A stretch of DNA of 32,412 nt from an uncultured Odoribacter sp. (GTDB taxonomy: Bacteria > Bacteroidota > Bacteroidia > Bacteroidales > Marinifilaceae): contig CAJJNP010000015.1 in NCBI GenBank assembly GCA_905193145.1, forward strand, positions 1-32,412, read 5' to 3'. Below are positions 32,341 through 32,412 of the stretch, piece after piece. Positions within the stretch are counted from its first letter, which is position 1. Each line of letters begins with the position of its first letter. The translations under genes and the position numbers were made by a program. The notes under the pieces are model-generated. The model saw nothing but the letters and a program-made list of their open reading frames with translations, had not been told where the DNA came from and made no database searches.

Positions 32341-32412
32341 TTAAATCTGTATCTCTCTGCATACATGTTCAATATCGGACTGTACCGGCTTTCCCAACAG
32401 CCACTTTAAAGC
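32341..32412 (-). CDS. 3' end of an unidentified minus-strand gene (partial)
   Basis: From the window edge the minus strand stays open for 23 codons to a TAA at 32341-32343, giving the tail ALKWLLGKPVQSDIEHVC then REIQI. The composition and amphipathic pattern look like a real protein C-terminus, but the fragment is too short to name. The rest lies beyond the window. Confidence 0.35.
   Translation of the reverse strand, partial: ALKWLLGKPVQSDIEHVCREIQI

Overview
The window reads as a chromosomal segment of a Bacteroidaceae bacterium (Bacteroides, Phocaeicola or a close relative; the species cannot be fixed by eye). Support: two promoters match the Bacteroides consensus TTTG-N19-TAnnTTTG exactly; a lipoprotein carries a Cys-Asn-Asp4 start like Bacteroides surface-export signals; Shine-Dalgarno sequences are weak or absent; and the gene families (secreted tricorn-like peptidase, orphan TonB_C proteins, stand-alone PAS protein) are typical of the phylum.

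Positions 1-12,900 are mostly conserved metabolism and envelope building. gnd-zwf (oxidative pentose phosphate branch) ends in a bidirectional terminator facing two identical tRNA-Asn genes. Then come a small PAS protein, purD and a polytopic membrane protein. Converging on these is a minus-strand operon murF - polyprenol-phosphate mannosyltransferase-like GT2 - dihydroorotase. ispF diverges from murF. A secreted bleomycin-hydrolase-like peptidase lies downstream of lpdA.

Positions 12,972-22,838 hold three minus-strand units closed by hairpin terminators: znuA-znuC-znuB (zinc/manganese ABC import), a large secreted tricorn-like S41 peptidase, and etfB-etfA-acyl-CoA dehydrogenase.

Positions 22,858-31,793 are the least ordinary part. 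Eight minus-strand genes sit head to tail with gaps of 8-35 bp or a 4-bp overlap and one terminator at the end, so they probably form one operon. They encode two large secreted proteins with TonB_C-like C-termini and no membrane anchor, a polytopic membrane protein, a TPM-domain protein with CxxC pairs and a Gly/Ser tail, a third secreted TonB_C protein, an AraC-type regulator with an unfamiliar helical N-terminus, a secreted protein sharing a module with the third TonB_C protein, and a probable surface lipoprotein. Much of this block (about 24.5-31.8 kb) is clearly richer in GC than the first 12 kb. It is the best candidate for an undescribed envelope system; its function is unknown.

Positions 31,794-32,340 are AT-rich, have no convincing gene, and contain imperfect inverted repeats. 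The last 72 bases look like the 3' end of a minus-strand gene.
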